DNA from: Salinicoccus hispanicus
Lineage (GTDB): Bacteria; Bacillota; Bacilli; Staphylococcales; Salinicoccaceae
Length of the DNA: 64,000 bases
Direction: 5' to 3'
NCBI RefSeq assembly: GCF_009831115.1
Contig: NZ_WUUK01000001.1
Location: forward strand, 744,001-808,000
Each line of letters opens with the position of its first letter. Position 1 is the stretch's first letter. Positions 37,941-47,008 of the stretch are shown in pieces. The notes under the pieces were generated by a model. That model did not search any database and was not told the DNA's origin. It saw only the letters and a program-made list of their open reading frames with translations. The translations under genes and the position numbers were made by a program.

Positions 37941-39071
37941 ATGCAAGCTGTTACTGTACAAGGAAAAGAAAAAGTCAAAGTCAAAAAGATGAAAGCGCCC
38001 GAATTACAGGAAGGCACAGATATGATCATACGTGTCACTTCCACAGCCATCTGCGGATCCGATTTACACCTTTACAGAAAAAGCATGCCGATTTCAAACG
38101 ACTATATCATCGGACATGAGCCGATGGGTATTGTCGAAGAAGTAGGACCTGGCGTCAAGAAAATTAAAAAAGGAGACCGTGTCGTCATTCCTTTCAACGT
38201 CAGCTGTGGAGAATGCCACTTCTGCCAGCACGAAATGGAAAGCCAATGTGATAATGCGAATCCCCACGCTGATACCGGCGCCTACTTCGGCTATTCCGAA
38301 GCATTCGGCAACTACCCTGGTGGACAAGCTGAATACTTAAGAGTACCATACGCCGATTTCACATCATTTGTTGTACCTAAAGAAAGTGAGCTGGAAGATG
38401 AAAGTCTGCTCTTCCTTTCCGACGTAATGCCGACAGCATATTGGAGTGTAGAGCACAGTGGTGTCAAAAAGGGAGATACCGTAATTGTACTCGGTTCCGG
38501 TCCTATCGGTCTGATGACACAAAAGTTTGCGTGGATGAAAGGTGCATCACGTGTCATTGCCGTCGATCATAACGAAGTAAGACTCGAGCATGCGAAGCGC
38601 ACTAACAATGTTGAAACCTTCAACTATAAATCCTACGATGATATTGGCAAGCACCTCCATGAATCCACAAAAGGGGGCGCGGAAGTTGTCATCGACTGTG
38701 TCGGTATGGATGGTGAAATCACGGCCAAGGATCGTATCAAGACACTAGGCGGCCAAATAGGCACCATCGACCCGATTATTACTGCCGCAGACTGCGTCAA
38801 AAAGTTCGGGACGATTCAGCTGACAGGCGTATACGGTGCGCCAGCCAACGGATTCCCACTGCCACAGATCTTCTCAAGAAACGTTATCGTTAAAACGGGA
38901 CAGGCACCGGTCATCCACTTCATGCCTGAACTCTACAGAATGGTGGAAAAAGGAGATATCGATCCCACTGATATCATTACTCATAATGTACCACTGAAAA
39001 AAGCTGAGAAAATGTACAAGATATTCAATGACCATGAGGATGAATGCATCAAAGTCGTCATGAAACCATAG
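37941..39071 (+). CDS. Zinc-dependent alcohol/formaldehyde dehydrogenase
   Basis: This 376-residue medium-chain dehydrogenase resembles glutathione-independent formaldehyde dehydrogenases. Catalytic zinc ligands are Cys38 (AICGSD) and His59-Glu60 (IIGHEPMG). Structural zinc Cys are 89, 92, 95 and 103 (CGECHFCQHEMESQC). The Rossmann motif is VLGSGPIGLM. The region TLGGQIGTIDPIITAAD is the family insertion. Ribosome binding site AAAGGA is a little far upstream. A SigB-like promoter suggests stress control. It is convergent with ald and shares its terminator. The substrate is not certain. Confidence 0.9.
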   Translation: MQAVTVQGKEKVKVKKMKAPELQEGTDMIIRVTSTAICGSDLHLYRKSMPISNDYIIGHEPMGIVEEVGPGVKKIKKGDRVVIPFNVSCGECHFCQHEMESQCDNANPHADTGAYFGYSEAFGNYPGGQAEYLRVPYADFTSFVVPKESELEDESLLFLSDVMPTAYWSVEHSGVKKGDTVIVLGSGPIGLMTQKFAWMKGASRVIAVDHNEVRLEHAKRTNNVETFNYKSYDDIGKHLHESTKGGAEVVIDCVGMDGEITAKDRIKTLGGQIGTIDPIITAADCVKKFGTIQLTGVYGAPANGFPLPQIFSRNVIVKTGQAPVIHFMPELYRMVEKGDIDPTDIITHNVPLKKAEKMYKIFNDHEDECIKVVMKP

Positions 39072-39076
39072 TAGGC

Positions 39077-39114
39077 AAAAACTCCGAAGCAGGTTGACCT
39101 GCTTCGGAGTTTTT
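39077..39114. terminator. Bidirectional terminator between adh and ald
   Basis: AAAACTCCGAAGCAGG pairs with CCTGCTTCGGAGTTTT around a 4-base loop. Confidence 0.92.
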
Positions 39115-39119
39115 CATCT

Positions 39120-40232
39120 TTATAGAAATTCACTGATTTCACGATATTCGAGATCTTGAGCTTCTGCGACAGCCTTGTACGTCACATGCCCCTGGATTGT
39201 ATTGAATCCACCGAGCAGTGAGGCATTCTGTCTCGCTGCCTCTACATAGCCTTTATTGGCGATCTGGAGACCATATGCCATTGTGGCGTTTGTCAGTGCT
39301 ATTGTTGATGTACGTGGCACCGCACCCGGCATATTCGCTACCGCATAGTGCACGACTTCATGTTTGAAGTAAATTGGATCATCATGCGTTGTCACCTTAT
39401 CCGTCGTCTCAAAAATGCCACCCTGATCGATGGCGATATCCACAATGACTGAACCGGCGTTCATTGAACGGATCATTTCTTCCGTGACAAGACGGGGCGC
39501 ACGTGCGCCTGGAATGAGTACGGCACCGATTACAAGGTCGCTGTCTTTGACTGCGCGTGCAATATTGAGTGGTGACGACATGAGTGTCTGGACATTCGTT
39601 CCGAACAGGTCATCAAGCTCCCTCAGACGTTTCGGATTGAGGTCGAGAACCGTCACGTCGGCACCGAGGCCGATCGCCATCTTGGCTGCATTCGTACCTG
39701 CTATTCCCCCGCCGATAATGGTGACTTTTCCGCGGGATACGCCTGGTACACCACTGAGCAGGATGCCTTTGCCGCCTTTGATCTTCTGCAGATACTCGGC
39801 ACCGACCTGTGCTGCCATGCGTCCTGCCACTTCACTCATCGGAGAAAGCAGTGGCAGTGAGCCATCTGGAAGCTGGATTGTTTCATAGGCGATCGAAGTC
39901 ACCTTATTCTCGAGAAGTGCCTGTGTCAATTCCTTTTCAGGCGCCAGATGAAGATATGTAAACAGGATCATATTCTCTTTGAAATAACCGAACTCTTCCG
40001 GCAGCGGTTCCTTGACCTTCACTACCATTTCCACATCCCAGACTTCGTCTGCAGTATCTACAATTCTTGCACCTGCACCCGTGTAGTCTTCATCTTCAAA
40101 ATAAGACCCTGCACCTGCATTCTTTTCCACCAGTACAGTATGTCCTGCTTCAACGAAAGCATGCACCCCGCCTGGCGTCAGCCCGACTCGGCTTTCATTA
40201 TTCTTGATTTCCCTTGGTACCCCTATAATCAT
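39120..40232 (-). CDS. ald: Alanine dehydrogenase
   Basis: Ald converts L-alanine to pyruvate and ammonia with NAD. The 370-residue protein has [20 protein letters not shown], catalytic Lys74 (VKVKEP) and His95 (YLHLAPEK), and the NAD motif [12 protein letters not shown]. It is divergent from usp. An extended -10 (TGATATAAT) upstream may be its promoter. Confidence 0.97.
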   Translation of the reverse strand: MIIGVPREIKNNESRVGLTPGGVHAFVEAGHTVLVEKNAGAGSYFEDEDYTGAGARIVDTADEVWDVEMVVKVKEPLPEEFGYFKENMILFTYLHLAPEKELTQALLENKVTSIAYETIQLPDGSLPLLSPMSEVAGRMAAQVGAEYLQKIKGGKGILLSGVPGVSRGKVTIIGGGIAGTNAAKMAIGLGADVTVLDLNPKRLRELDDLFGTNVQTLMSSPLNIARAVKDSDLVIGAVLIPGARAPRLVTEEMIRSMNAGSVIVDIAIDQGGIFETTDKVTTHDDPIYFKHEVVHYAVANMPGAVPRTSTIALTNATMAYGLQIANKGYVEAARQNASLLGGFNTIQGHVTYKAVAEAQDLEYREISEFL

Positions 40233-40343
40233 TTCTTGAAACCCCTTTCATTATTGGAACTATGGACGGCACAATTATATCACAGAGTTCACAAAATAGT
40301 CATTCAGTCTTTGTATAAAAGTTATAAGCATCCTAAAACGTGG

Positions 40344-40368
40344 TATAATATATATGAAAGCGCTACAT
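40344..40368 (+). promoter_or_regulatory. usp promoter -10 and overlapping cre-like site
   Basis: TATAAT (40344-40349) with a weak -35, followed by TGAAAGCGCTACAT (40355-40368). The first ten bases are identical to the ideal cre TGAAAGCGCTTTCA, the last four deviate. It overlaps the expected start, where CcpA would repress. Confidence 0.45.
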
Positions 40369-40387
40369 CAATGGAGGGGGTATTAAA

Positions 40388-40885
40388 ATGCTCAAATATG
40401 ATAACATCCTTATCGCCGTCGATGGTTCCAGAGAAGCTGAATGGGCATTCCACAAAGCAATCGATATTGCCAAACGTAATGATTCCAAGCTCTCCATCAT
40501 CAATGTCATCGACACACGTTCCTTCGCGTCAGTAGAAGCATATGACCGCACAATCTCCCAGCGTGCCAACGATTTTGCACAGAAACTGCTCGATGGCTAT
40601 GAAGAGCTCGCCCGCGACCGGGGTGTACAGAAAGTCGATAAAATCATCGACTACGGTTCACCGAAGTCCATCATTCCGAAAAAGGCCGTCAAAAAGACAG
40701 GTGCCGATCTCATCGCCTGTGGTGCAACCGGTCTGAATGCAGTGGAACGCTTCATCATCGGTTCCGTTTCAGAATCCATCGTACGCCACGCACCTTGTGA
40801 TGTACTGGTCGTAAGAACCGAGACACTGCCGGATGACTTCGAACCTGTCGTCGCGACAGAAGAGTTCCTAAATGAAAACAAATAG
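40388..40885 (+). CDS. Universal stress protein (UspA family)
   Basis: This 165-residue UspA-fold protein has IAVDGSREAEWAF and the ATP-binding signature GATGLNAVERFIIGSVSE, so it is of the nucleotide-binding type. A strong GGAGGGGG precedes the ATG. It lies between ald and ackA, as in staphylococci where usp genes flank these loci. Its function in stress or starvation is from the family. Confidence 0.95.
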   Translation: MLKYDNILIAVDGSREAEWAFHKAIDIAKRNDSKLSIINVIDTRSFASVEAYDRTISQRANDFAQKLLDGYEELARDRGVQKVDKIIDYGSPKSIIPKKAVKKTGADLIACGATGLNAVERFIIGSVSESIVRHAPCDVLVVRTETLPDDFEPVVATEEFLNENK

Positions 40886-40895
40886 CCATTACCAG

Positions 40896-40929
40896 AAAAG
40901 TCCCGGAATATTCTATTCCGGGACTTTTT
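40896..40929. terminator. Bidirectional terminator between usp and the exonuclease gene
   Basis: AAAAGTCCCGGAATA pairs with TATTCCGGGACTTTT with a 3-base loop. Confidence 0.92.
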
Positions 40930-40936
40930 GAACATG

Positions 40937-41833
40937 TTATAGAAGTTCCAGTAATTCCCCTTCACTCATAATTCTTATGTTGCGTCCATGTGCGATCATC
41001 TCAAGCGCCTGCTTTACCTTGCTGCTTTTCCTGGCAGCCTGTGCGTCCCCTTTGCCACCGACTACCAGATAATCTGTATCCCTCGATATGCTCTTCTCGA
41101 AAACCGCACCAATATCTGCAACCGCCTGCGCTGCATCTGCACGTTTCATCTGGGATAGCGTGCCGGTGAAGCATATATATTTGCCATACAGTTCATGATC
41201 CGGCTGGAACTTCGATTTATCCACCGTAATTTCAGGCCCTTTCGCACTCGTTCGCCTGCTCCCCTTCTTGCGGAACCCTCTGCCGCCGAGAGTGCCTGTA
41301 TCGTAGTTGTGCTTTTCATTGAATGCATCAAGATCCATGCCATGCTGTTCGAATATATTATGCGCAATCAGTCCACTCATCCTCGCATCCGCCAATGCAT
41401 TGTGGTGGTTCGAATTATCGATGCCGAAATAGGCACACATTGCCGGCAACCTGTACGAAGACATCTTGTAGAGCTGCTTCGACAGCCTGAAGGAACAGAA
41501 GTATTGGAACGGTGGAATCTCCATCCCATATCTGTTGTAGGCGTCTTCCAGTGCATACATGTCGAACTGCGAGAAGTGTGCCACAAGCGGATAGTCCTCT
41601 ATGAATGCCTCCACTTCTTTCATCACTTCCGGAAAATTCGGCTGATCCGCGACATCATCCTCCGTGATGCCGTGGATGCTGATATTCATACGTGCAAAAT
41701 ACTCCACTTCGGGATTGACCAGTGAGTAGTATTCATCTATGATTTCACCATCTTTGAACTTGACCAGGCCAATCGAACAGATCGAACTGCGATTTCCATT
41801 GGCCGTCTCCAAATCTACCGCTACATAATCCAT
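40937..41833 (-). CDS. Epsilon-like 3'-5' exonuclease with BRCT domain
   Basis: This 298-residue protein has an N-terminal DEDDh exonuclease (residues 1-165: DYVAVDLETANG with Asp and Glu, ISIHGITEDDV, HHNALADARMSG) and a C-terminal BRCT domain (about 215-298, YICFTGTLSQM, LVVGGKGDA). This architecture is known in Firmicutes as a DNA polymerase III epsilon-like protein; its role, probably in repair, is unproven. AGGTG precedes the chosen ATG; a GTG four codons upstream is possible. Confidence 0.92.
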   Translation of the reverse strand: MDYVAVDLETANGNRSSICSIGLVKFKDGEIIDEYYSLVNPEVEYFARMNISIHGITEDDVADQPNFPEVMKEVEAFIEDYPLVAHFSQFDMYALEDAYNRYGMEIPPFQYFCSFRLSKQLYKMSSYRLPAMCAYFGIDNSNHHNALADARMSGLIAHNIFEQHGMDLDAFNEKHNYDTGTLGGRGFRKKGSRRTSAKGPEITVDKSKFQPDHELYGKYICFTGTLSQMKRADAAQAVADIGAVFEKSISRDTDYLVVGGKGDAQAARKSSKVKQALEMIAHGRNIRIMSEGELLELL

Positions 41834-41872
41834 TATACATTTCACCTTTATCTTTTAGAATTGAAACGATCT

Positions 41873-42121
41873 TTATAAAATAATCACCATAAAAAATGCG
41901 GCAGCAAGTATTCCAACACCTGCGAATGAGCTGAATCTTCTCAACACGCCACCATTGTTCTTGTTTCCACCTGCCAATAACATATTCACTCCAACTAGTG
42001 CCAGCAATAAAGAGAATAAGAATTTTAAATAAGCAGCATCTGTCTCAATCCATCCTGCAGAAAGACTGATGAGAACAATCAGACCAAGAATACCTGTCAC
42101 TAAACTCAATACATTTCTCAT
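41873..42121 (-). CDS. Small membrane protein, three hydrophobic segments
   Basis: This is an 82-residue very hydrophobic protein with segments at about 5-22, 30-50 and 62-82, joined by a short glycine- and asparagine-rich loop (AGGNKNNGG). GAAGGA precedes the ATG. It resembles its neighbour at 42239-42514 in size and layout, and tentatively the DUF3953 group. The pair lies in a stretch poorer in GC than the surroundings. Confidence 0.7.
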   Translation of the reverse strand: MRNVLSLVTGILGLIVLISLSAGWIETDAAYLKFLFSLLLALVGVNMLLAGGNKNNGGVLRRFSSFAGVGILAAAFFMVIIL

Positions 42122-42238
42122 AAACATCCTTCTTCCAACGCCCTTGGCTTTGTCATTTCCACGAACACCTATACTATGGTTGCTTTACATAATCCATTAT
42201 ATTTTACCTTCATCTTCTAGAGTGCAAATAATACGCAC

Positions 42239-42514
42239 TTAATACATCAAGGCAACGACGCTTAATAGCATTAGTAACAAAGATAATGCAATCGACCCTA
42301 TCCCCAAATACTTATACCGCTTCTTTTCATTGCTTTTTTGTTTTTCATCACCATATTGAAACAGCATTATAATTCCATTCAGCGCGACAACTATTGGTAG
42401 AAAAAAGTATCTGATGGTTGAATCCGGTCCAATTAAACCGGAAAAGTATGCAACGAGATACATTATACAAAAGACGATTAAAATCCAAGTTGTAATTCTT
42501 TTAATAATTCCCAT
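42239..42514 (-). CDS. Small membrane protein, paralogue-like neighbour
   Basis: This is a 91-residue protein with three hydrophobic segments (about 8-26, 32-52 and 70-90) and a charged loop rich in Lys/Glu (DEKQKSNEKKRYK). GGGG lies directly before the ATG, an unusually short spacing, so the start is uncertain. It shares layout with the preceding small protein. Function is unknown. Confidence 0.65.
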   Translation of the reverse strand: MGIIKRITTWILIVFCIMYLVAYFSGLIGPDSTIRYFFLPIVVALNGIIMLFQYGDEKQKSNEKKRYKYLGIGSIALSLLLMLLSVVALMY

Positions 42515-42607
42515 CCCCTTTTATGCACTGTGATTTTAAGAGTAATTAAAATTATTACATATATAATATATTTTGCACAGGAATAGTACCAGCAAGCTCA
42601 AGCAATA

Positions 42608-42653
42608 CTAGAAAAAACCATCTTCTATCAAACATACTCGATAGAAGATGGTT
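42608..42653 (-). terminator. Terminator of ytxK-ackA
   Basis: AACCATCTTCTATC and GATAGAAGATGGTT form a 14-base stem followed by TTTTTTC on the minus strand. Confidence 0.9.
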
Positions 42654-42678
42654 ACATTTTATTATTTAGATTCTGTGA

Positions 42679-43869
42679 TTACAGCCCTGCAACTCTCATG
42701 ACGTCTCTTGCGATCATGACTTCCTCGTCTGTAGGAATGATGATGATCTTGACTGGTGAGTAAGGGTGGTTGATGAACTTTTCTTCTCCGCGCACGTCGT
42801 TCATTGTCGGATCGAAGTAGACGCCCATGAATTCGAGTCCCTGTACGACTTTTTCGCGGACGATATCGGAGTTCTCGCCGACGCCTGCAGTAAAGATGAT
42901 GGCATCGAGTCCACCCATGCGTGTGGCATAGGAGCCCATGTACTTGTGGATTCTTTCGCCGAAGACTTCCAGTGCAAGAATGGCTCTTTCGTTGCCTTTC
43001 TGCGCTTCACTCTCTATATCGCGAAGATCACTTGAGAACCCGCTGACACCTAGGAGTCCGGATTCCTTATTCAGTACGTTCAGTACTTCGACTGCTGATT
43101 TGCCGGTCTTCTCCATGATATATGGGATGAGCGCCGGGTCGATGTTGCCTGAACGTGTACCCATTGTTACACCTGCAAGTGGTGTGAAGCCCATTGAAGT
43201 ATCCACTGACTTGCCGCCTTTGACCGCTGCGATACTTGCGCCATTACCGAGGTGGCAGCTGATTATTCTCAGTTCTTCAAGTGGTCTGTCCATCAGTTCA
43301 CTGGCACGTTCTGTAACGTATTTATGGCTTGTGCCATGGAATCCGTATTTTCTGATGCCATAATCTTCATAGTAGTTATAAGGCAGACTGTAGAGATATG
43401 AACTCTCAGGCATTGTCTGGTGGAATGAGGTATCGAATACCGCAACGTGCGGTACGTTTGGCAGCAGTTCACGGAACGCATTGATGCCCATCAGGTTGGC
43501 TGGGTTATGAAGGGGTGCCAGTTCACTGAGTTCCTGGATGTGACGGATCGTCTCTTCGTCAATCAGAACTGAATCATCGAAGACTTCGCCGCCATGGACT
43601 ACTCTGTGCCCACTTGCTTCTATATCATTGATATCCTTGATGACATTGAAATCAACAAGTTCCTTCAGCATGATATTGACCGCTTCTTCGTGATCTTTGA
43701 AATCCTGTTCAATTTTGTGCTTTTCTCCATCGATGGTGATGGAGAAGATGCCATTCTCCAGACCGATACGTTCTACAAGCCCTTTTGCGACTTCTTTTTC
43801 CTCAGGCATTTCAAAGAGCTGGAATTTGAAAGATGAGCTGCCTGCATTTATAGCTATTATCTTAGACAT
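42679..43869 (-). CDS. ackA: Acetate kinase
   Basis: AckA interconverts acetyl phosphate plus ADP and acetate plus ATP. The 396-residue protein begins [15 protein letters not shown] and has the signature [11 protein letters not shown] and [13 protein letters not shown]. It follows the methylase by 17 bases and so has no room for its own CcpA site; control is through the operon. Confidence 0.98.
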   Translation of the reverse strand: MSKIIAINAGSSSFKFQLFEMPEEKEVAKGLVERIGLENGIFSITIDGEKHKIEQDFKDHEEAVNIMLKELVDFNVIKDINDIEASGHRVVHGGEVFDDSVLIDEETIRHIQELSELAPLHNPANLMGINAFRELLPNVPHVAVFDTSFHQTMPESSYLYSLPYNYYEDYGIRKYGFHGTSHKYVTERASELMDRPLEELRIISCHLGNGASIAAVKGGKSVDTSMGFTPLAGVTMGTRSGNIDPALIPYIMEKTGKSAVEVLNVLNKESGLLGVSGFSSDLRDIESEAQKGNERAILALEVFGERIHKYMGSYATRMGGLDAIIFTAGVGENSDIVREKVVQGLEFMGVYFDPTMNDVRGEEKFINHPYSPVKIIIIPTDEEVMIARDVMRVAGL

Positions 43870-43886
43870 GTTTTCCTCCTGAATTT

Positions 43887-44783
43887 TTAGTTCCTAGTGT
43901 AATTATCATACCATGATTCCGTCTGTTCCAAGAAGTGTTTGAATTGTGACGTATTCTTGAAATCAGGCACATCACCGATCAGTACTTCATTATTTTTAAG
44001 CGGTGAGAAGTTCTTTTTCACCACTATGATGGATTTCCTCTGATTCTCCGTCTTGAAAATGCTTTTCGGCAAGTTGAGGAACATGAGAAGCGTTGCACTT
44101 TCAGACAAGTACTGCTTGATTGTTTCATTATCCTTCTCAAGCATGTTGTCAGGGACGACAAAGACACCGATTCCGTCGTCTTTGACATAGGTCATTGCAC
44201 TTTCAAGCATCAGCAGGTGCGAGTAGCTCTTCCCTTTTTTGAATGCTGTAGTGAACCCGTCGACTTCAATCGGATAATAGCCGACCGGAAGATCGCCGAT
44301 CGCAGCATCCACCTGGTTCAGCCGTGCCGGTTCGATGATATCCTGAGGATAGATGTCCATCGGCACTTCAAGAAATTCACAAAGATTCGCATTGAGACGT
44401 GCGAGCACAGGATCCACTTCGATTCCCGACAGTTGTGCGTTTTCCGCCTGTTCCTTTACTGTCATCGCCAGGTGACCGGTGCCGCTGCCTGCATCAAGAA
44501 TGCTTGCCGACTTGCCGCCGAACAGCTGGATGAGATGGGCCACCATATACCCGATCGTATCAGGTGTCAGCTGGTGGTTCGGCTGGACCTGTTCCTTCTG
44601 TACCTGATAGAGATAAGCAAACTGGAACGCTTTTCTACGTTCAGCAAAAGAGCCTTCTCCTTCGACATAGAGAAGTGATTCTCCAAACGCTTCAAGTCTT
44701 GAGACTCCCGGGTTCTCCTCCAGAAGCTGGTCCGTTTCCTGTATAAGTTTCTGATACGTTCTTTCCATATTCGTCTGTTCCAT
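43887..44783 (-). CDS. ytxK: Class I SAM-dependent methyltransferase (YtxK-like)
   Basis: This 298-residue N6-adenine-type methylase has SAM motif [13 protein letters not shown] and the motif IV position DLPVGYYP in place of N/DPPY. Orthologues precede ackA in B. subtilis (ytxK) and staphylococci. It is a housekeeping methylase of unknown target rather than a restriction enzyme, as no restriction gene is nearby. GAGGAG supports the start. Confidence 0.9.
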   Translation of the reverse strand: MEQTNMERTYQKLIQETDQLLEENPGVSRLEAFGESLLYVEGEGSFAERRKAFQFAYLYQVQKEQVQPNHQLTPDTIGYMVAHLIQLFGGKSASILDAGSGTGHLAMTVKEQAENAQLSGIEVDPVLARLNANLCEFLEVPMDIYPQDIIEPARLNQVDAAIGDLPVGYYPIEVDGFTTAFKKGKSYSHLLMLESAMTYVKDDGIGVFVVPDNMLEKDNETIKQYLSESATLLMFLNLPKSIFKTENQRKSIIVVKKNFSPLKNNEVLIGDVPDFKNTSQFKHFLEQTESWYDNYTRN

Positions 44784-44802
44784 AAATTCTCCTCATTGCC
44801 AT

Positions 44803-44832
44803 AAAATATGGACTGCCAATGGATGGCAGTCC
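44803..44832 (-). terminator. Hairpin terminator after tpx
   Basis: GGACTGCCA and TGGCAGTCC stem with only a weak T-run (ATATTTTAT) on the minus strand, so it may be partial and allow readthrough into ytxK-ackA. Confidence 0.65.
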
Positions 44833-44851
44833 AGAATCCTTGTACATTATA

Positions 44852-45349
44852 TTACATTGATTGCAATGCTTCAATTGCTTTGTCGTAATTCGGATGATCT
44901 GTGCCTTCCGGAACGTACTCGACGTATACGACCTTGTTATCCTCATCGAGAATGAATACACTGCGTGCAAGCAGTCTGAGCTCTTCCATCACAACGCCGT
45001 AGTTTTCACCGAAAGAAAGATCCTTATGGTCACTCAAAGTAATTGCGTTCTGCAATCCTTCGTCTGCAGACCACCTTTTCTGCGCGAACGGCAGGTCGTT
45101 GGATATTGTAAGGACTACCGTATTATCAACATCCACAGCCTTTTCGTTGAAAGTCTTCGTCTGTGTACTGCATACACCTGTGTCAATGGATGGTATGACA
45201 CTGATCAATTTTTTCTTTCCTTCATAATTGCTGAGGCTGACCGGTTCAAGACCTGTATCCAGCACAGTGAAATCCGGTGCCTGGTCTCCGACCTTCAGTT
45301 CCTCGCCTCTTAGAGTCATTGGATTTCCCTTAAATGTTACATCAGCCAT
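44852..45349 (-). CDS. tpx: Thiol peroxidase, single-cysteine variant
   Basis: Tpx reduces hydrogen and alkyl peroxides with thioredoxin. The 165-residue protein is complete, with peroxidatic Cys60 in [11 protein letters not shown]. The resolving cysteine of the atypical 2-Cys family, expected in FAQKRWC as in S. aureus Tpx, is Ser94 here ([10 protein letters not shown], codon TCT). No other Cys exists in the protein. It must work as a 1-Cys enzyme or with another thiol partner. It is the last gene of sppA-RDD-tpx. Confidence 0.95.
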   Translation of the reverse strand: MADVTFKGNPMTLRGEELKVGDQAPDFTVLDTGLEPVSLSNYEGKKKLISVIPSIDTGVCSTQTKTFNEKAVDVDNTVVLTISNDLPFAQKRWSADEGLQNAITLSDHKDLSFGENYGVVMEELRLLARSVFILDEDNKVVYVEYVPEGTDHPNYDKAIEALQSM

Positions 45350-45372
45350 TTGAAATCATCCTCCTGATATAA

Positions 45373-45915
45373 TTACTGTCCATCATACGTTTCCCTCATA
45401 TAGCGGGATTTAATCATGTTTTTGTAACTTTGATAATTATTCTTGACCACATATGTGTCTGCGAAGAAATCATGAAGCCCAATTCTGTTCTCCGTAAAAA
45501 TAATCATCAGATATGGCAGGTAGAACAGATTATTATTAATGAAACGCCCCACCAGCTCACGAAAGACCACTTGGGCAAACGTCAGCCTGCTGCCATTCTG
45601 TGAAATGACACTGATGCCCGTAATCATCTTTCCGAGCGTCTGCTGGAAGAAGTGGGTCATCAGGACAAAATAGGTGAAGTATATTACTGCCATCATTATA
45701 TTATCAGCACTGAAGAACGGTATCCACAGATATGCCTCCCTAAGATTCAATACATTAAGGATGGGATAGATCAGAATCTGCGATATCGACCATAGGATGA
45801 TGATATCGAGAATATAGCTGACAGCTCTGGTGAAGAAGTGGGCAGTTGCCATATAGTCGAGCTTGTCAGAAAGTGAATCATTCATCTCCGGCCTGTATCT
45901 TTCATTATGTTCCAT
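45373..45915 (-). CDS. RDD family membrane protein (YteJ-like)
   Basis: This 180-residue RDD protein has three to four membrane segments and the defining FFTRAVSYILDIIIL (Arg, Asp) region. The gene sits between sppA and tpx with 11 and 23 base gaps. In B. subtilis yteJ is next to sppA. Some RDD proteins are ion transporters; here function is unknown. Confidence 0.9.
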   Translation of the reverse strand: MEHNERYRPEMNDSLSDKLDYMATAHFFTRAVSYILDIIILWSISQILIYPILNVLNLREAYLWIPFFSADNIMMAVIYFTYFVLMTHFFQQTLGKMITGISVISQNGSRLTFAQVVFRELVGRFINNNLFYLPYLMIIFTENRIGLHDFFADTYVVKNNYQSYKNMIKSRYMRETYDGQ

Positions 45916-45926
45916 ACAGTTCCCTC

Positions 45927-46925
45927 CTACTGCTCATACAGGTACATCGGTGCTGCACCCTGTCTGTTTCTGAGCAATGATTCAATCTGTGCAATTTCGG
46001 TATTACCAAAAAGGCCACTGATGAAACTTTTCGCCTTATAGCTGAAGGATACGCGATTGGCACCGTCATAACCGTATTCGATCACTTCAGGGTTGCCACC
46101 GATATTCTCCTTCATGTTCGAAAGTGCATCTTCGACATATCCGATCTGATCGACGAGACCATTGTCGACTGCATCACCGCCGAGGTAGATTCGTCCGTCT
46201 GCAAGATCTCTGACCTCATCTTCATCCATGTCCCGACCTTCGGATACGACAGTGACAAAGTCCTGATACATGCTGTCGACCATGCCCTGGACATACTGTG
46301 TTTCTTCCTCAGTTGGATCTTTAGTGCCACTGAGCATCTCTTTCATATCACCGCTTGTATAGGTCTCGAATTCGACACCAAAATCTTCAGCAAGCTGGCT
46401 GTAGTTGATGCTCTGCATGATCACCCCGATGGAGCCGGTCAAAGTTTCTTCGGAAGCAAAAATCTGATCGGCAGGTGCCGACACATAATATCCGCCGGAC
46501 GCAGCCATGCCGCCCATGGAACTGTAGATGGTCTTGCCGGCTTCCTTGGCTTCCATGAGATATTTATGTACTTCTGCACTCTCATAGACGCCGCCTCCTG
46601 GAGAATCCACATTCAAAAGTATTCCTTTTATGCTATCGTCGGAAATGATTTCCTTCAAAGCTTCGATTGTCAGTCTGTGATTGTATCCTTGCGGGGCAAA
46701 CATGCCAGATTCGCCTGAATCCATAATCGTCCCTTCTATGTTCAGCATGGCGATCCTGCTGCTGGCATCTCCGGCTTCCACAACAAAGGAAGGTGGAAAT
46801 TCCGGGTTGGCATATTCATTGAACAGGTTTTCCCAATCACTTGCCCACATCGTATTGAAGACTGACGCGACAACGCCAAAGACAAGCAGGGACAATGCAA
46901 CTACAACTGCAATGATTCTCTTCAC
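45927..46925 (-). CDS. sppA: Signal peptide peptidase SppA (S49)
   Basis: SppA degrades leftover signal peptides at the membrane. The 332-residue protein has an N-terminal anchor (1-22) and one S49 domain, the short Gram-positive form. Catalytic Ser lies in LTGSIGVIMQ and the Lys-bearing segment is VRDLADGRIYLGG. It is first in sppA-RDD-tpx and divergent from the NAD kinase gene. Confidence 0.95.
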   Translation of the reverse strand: MKRIIAVVVALSLLVFGVVASVFNTMWASDWENLFNEYANPEFPPSFVVEAGDASSRIAMLNIEGTIMDSGESGMFAPQGYNHRLTIEALKEIISDDSIKGILLNVDSPGGGVYESAEVHKYLMEAKEAGKTIYSSMGGMAASGGYYVSAPADQIFASEETLTGSIGVIMQSINYSQLAEDFGVEFETYTSGDMKEMLSGTKDPTEEETQYVQGMVDSMYQDFVTVVSEGRDMDEDEVRDLADGRIYLGGDAVDNGLVDQIGYVEDALSNMKENIGGNPEVIEYGYDGANRVSFSYKAKSFISGLFGNTEIAQIESLLRNRQGAAPMYLYEQ

Positions 46926-47008
46926 ATCAACATCCCTTTCTGCTTATATTGTATACCAATTTTATGATACCATAGACTTATCATCTACAGGGAATAGGAG
47001 TGAACGGA

